A DNA stretch of 7,179 bases from DQWO01 sp964478545 (GTDB lineage: Bacteria > Desulfobacterota > Anaeroferrophillalia > Anaeroferrophillales > Anaeroferrophillaceae): positions 1 through 7,179 of the forward strand of contig CAYZIS010000061.1 in assembly GCA_964478545.1 (NCBI GenBank). Reading direction: 5' to 3'. The notes beneath the pieces are model-generated. The model was not told where the DNA came from. It made no database searches and worked only from the letters and a program-made list of their open reading frames with translations. The position numbers were made by a program, and so were the translations under genes. Shown in pieces: positions 5,646 through 7,179 of this stretch. How positions within the stretch are numbered: the stretch's first letter is position 1; the number at the start of each line of letters is the position of its first letter.

Positions 5646-6935
5646 ATGATAACTTTGAAAAAATCCGGGGATCTGCTTTTCAAGGATGCCGCCTATATCT
5701 GGCATCCCTATTCACCCGCACCGTCTTCCATCGTGCCGCACCTGGTGAAGTCGGCTAAAGGTACCCGGCTGCAGCTGGATGACGGTCGTGAAGTGATTGA
5801 CGGGATGTCATCATGGTGGGCGGTGATTCATGGCTATAATCACCCGGTTTTGAATCAGGCGTTAAAAGATCAGCTGGGTAAAATGGCCCACGTCATGTTT
5901 GGTGGCTTAACCCATGAACCGGCCATTCTGCTGGCTGAAAAACTGGTGGCCATCACTCCTCCGGGATTGTCCCGGGTATTTTTTTGTGATTCCGGTTCGG
6001 TGGCGGTTGAGGTCGCGATTAAAATGGCGCTTCAGTACTGGTTTTCTTTGGGACACGACCGCAAGAAGCGTTTGCTTACTATCCGCAATGGCTATCATGG
6101 CGATACCTTTGGCGCCATGTCTGTCTGTGATCCAGTTAATGGTATGCATCATCTGTTTAGTGAGGTGATCATGCCGCAGTTTTTTGCGCCGGCCCCGGAA
6201 TGTCGGGATGATGCCGATTGGAATGGCCATGATATTGAAGAAATTAAAAATATTCTGGCAGCTCACAGTGATGAGATTGCCGCCCTGATTCTCGAACCTA
6301 TCGTTCAAGGTGCCGGTGGCATGCGTTTCTACTGCCCGGAATTTCTCCGGCAGGTAAGGGCCTTATGTGATGAATATGGCCTGCTGCTGATTGCCGATGA
6401 AATTGCCACCGGTTTTGGTCGTACCGGCAAACTTTTTGCCTGTGAACATGCCGGGGTGACACCGGATATCCTCTGCGTCGGCAAGGCGATTACCGGTGGC
6501 TACCTGAGTTTTGCCGCCACCCTGACCAGTGAGAAAATCAGTGAAGTGATTTCCACCAGGGGACTAAAAATGCTGATGCATGGGCCAACATTCATGGCCA
6601 ATCCTCTGGCCTGTTCCGTGGCCCTGGCCAGTATCGGTTTGCTGGAATCATATCCATGGGCCCAGCGCATTGCCGAGATTGAGGCATTGCTGACAAAAGG
6701 TTTGTCCCGTTGTCGCTCCCTGGAAGGGATCAAAGATGTCAGGGTTTTGGGAGCGATCGGTGTCATCGAGACCCATGAACCCGTTCAGGTTGAAAAAATT
6801 CAGGGTCAGGTGATGGAGCAGGGGGTCTGGTTGCGTCCCTTTGGTCATCTACTTTATACCATGCCTCCTTATATTGCCAGTGACAGTGAAATTGAGCAGA
6901 TTACCAATGCCATGTGTACTGCTTTGGCTGAGTAG
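5646..6935 (+). CDS. bioA: Adenosylmethionine-8-amino-7-oxononanoate aminotransferase
   Basis: This PLP enzyme moves an amino group from S-adenosylmethionine to 8-amino-7-oxononanoate (KAPA), giving 7,8-diaminopelargonate (DAPA) in biotin synthesis; it is cytosolic. The 429 residues, the same length as E. coli BioA, align with it throughout. Visible landmarks are IWHPYS (18-23), GMSSWWAVIHGYNHP (53-67), PLP phosphate loop CDSGSVAVEVA (114-124), RNGYHGDTFGAMSVCDP (147-163; Y150), EPIVQGAGGMR (217-227), IADEIATGFGRTG (249-261; D251 binds the PLP pyridine nitrogen), Schiff-base lysine K280 in VGKAITGG, MHGPTFMANPLAC (311-323) and VWLRPFG (394-400; R397 for the substrate). The SSWW, Y150 and R397 set distinguishes BioA from related class III aminotransferases. 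The ATG has a ggggg run (5635-5639) 6 nt upstream. No other bio gene is in the window, so bioA is either alone or first in an operon broken by the repeat that follows. Confidence 0.97.
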   Translation: MITLKKSGDLLFKDAAYIWHPYSPAPSSIVPHLVKSAKGTRLQLDDGREVIDGMSSWWAVIHGYNHPVLNQALKDQLGKMAHVMFGGLTHEPAILLAEKLVAITPPGLSRVFFCDSGSVAVEVAIKMALQYWFSLGHDRKKRLLTIRNGYHGDTFGAMSVCDPVNGMHHLFSEVIMPQFFAPAPECRDDADWNGHDIEEIKNILAAHSDEIAALILEPIVQGAGGMRFYCPEFLRQVRALCDEYGLLLIADEIATGFGRTGKLFACEHAGVTPDILCVGKAITGGYLSFAATLTSEKISEVISTRGLKMLMHGPTFMANPLACSVALASIGLLESYPWAQRIAEIEALLTKGLSRCRSLEGIKDVRVLGAIGVIETHEPVQVEKIQGQVMEQGVWLRPFGHLLYTMPPYIASDSEIEQITNAMCTALAE

Positions 6936-7050
6936 CCTTTAGTAACTTACACCTGAATTTCGTCACTCTTCTGAGTAACTAATTATAATATATTGAAATC
7001 ATTAATCTTTTATTTATCAATATCTCACGTTTATAAAACAATTGCCTAAG
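6936..7050. other. AT-rich spacer after bioA
   Basis: This strongly AT-rich, non-coding stretch follows the bioA stop. The word agtaact occurs twice (6941-6947 and 6974-6980) in direct orientation. No stem followed by a T run that would make a convincing bioA terminator is visible. The composition contrasts sharply with the GC-rich repeat that begins next to it. Confidence 0.5.
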
Positions 7051-7179
7051 GATGTCCGGGCTTGGCTCATAGCCGTGTCTGCCCAGCCTGCCGGCAGGCT
7101 GGGCGACAGGCTGGGCGACAGGCTGGCGGCATTGACCGCCGAACGAATCACCACGATGGTGATTCGCGGCGGGCACCTC
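7051..7179 (+). repeat. Folded dispersed repeat, copy B (cut by window end)
   Basis: This copy has the same order as copy A read on its minus strand: the box cttggctcata (7061-7071), then a bulged stem-loop. The stem is ccgccg (7136-7141) plus cgaatcacc (7144-7152), pairing with ggtgattcg (7158-7166) and cggcgg (7167-7172), with two unpaired A's (7142-7143) on the same side as the bulge in copy A and a 5-nt loop. Between box and stem it has about 50 extra bases containing a perfect palindrome and 12-bp tandem units. The far end lies outside the window. A minus-strand open frame through here (6979-7176) only translates the tandem units and is not a gene. Confidence 0.75.
7081..7124. repeat. 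24-bp perfect palindrome overlapping 12-bp tandem repeats
   Basis: Positions 7081-7104 are a perfect palindrome: gcccagcctg, ccgg, caggctgggc. It is followed by two exact 12-bp units, gggcgacaggct, at 7101-7112 and 7113-7124, and preceded by a degenerate unit ending in the same caggct (about 7089-7100). The palindrome's right arm therefore also serves as the start of the tandem array. This insert is absent from copy A and accounts for most of the length difference between the two copies. Confidence 0.8.

Noticed and set aside
7089..7126. CRISPR-like direct repeats
   Set aside because: Units are 12 bp and contiguous, with no spacers and no cas genes.
6979..7176. Minus-strand frame with QPVAQPVAQPAG repeats
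   Set aside because: It is only the translation of the 12-bp tandem units and stem of repeat copy B.

Overview
The window carries five complete, recognisable housekeeping genes separated by unusually repeat-rich intergenic DNA. The order is mltA (+), then glyQ, recO and mgtE (all -), then bioA (+). The proteins and gene order fit a Gram-negative bacterium, probably of the former Deltaproteobacteria (Desulfobacterota): MltA implies a periplasm with murein recycling, GlyRS is the two-subunit bacterial type, and a mgtE/recO/glyQ cluster is, from memory, familiar in that group. The taxonomic placement is an inference from general knowledge, not from a database search. Base composition is moderate, and none of the five genes looks foreign.

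Layout. Positions 1-501 hold no convincing gene but contain inverted repeats that look like remnants of mobile or dispersed repeat elements. A membrane-anchored MltA-type lytic transglycosylase follows (502-1815). Between it and the convergent glyQ lies about 250 bp with a folded, dispersed-type repeat (copy A, about 1941-2030). The minus-strand block reads mgtE -> recO -> glyQ: mgtE and recO are 26 bp apart and probably co-transcribed, while recO and glyQ are separated by 227 bp containing a large imperfect palindrome (3087-3162). A 250-280 bp divergent region leads to bioA (5646-6935). An AT-rich spacer and a second copy of the folded repeat (copy B, about 7051 to the window end), in the opposite orientation and with a GC-rich insert, close the window.

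The genes do not form one pathway. They cover cell-wall turnover (MltA), translation (GlyQ), recombinational repair (RecO), magnesium transport (MgtE) and biotin synthesis (BioA). Two things stand out. GlyRS alpha is not followed by its usual partner glyS; a folded repeat occupies that place. There is also a family of structured intergenic repeats, two copies of which keep the same stem, the same side bulge and a shared 11-bp box while their loops and inserts differ. I found no evidence of a new multi-gene system, defence island, CRISPR array, tRNA or rRNA.
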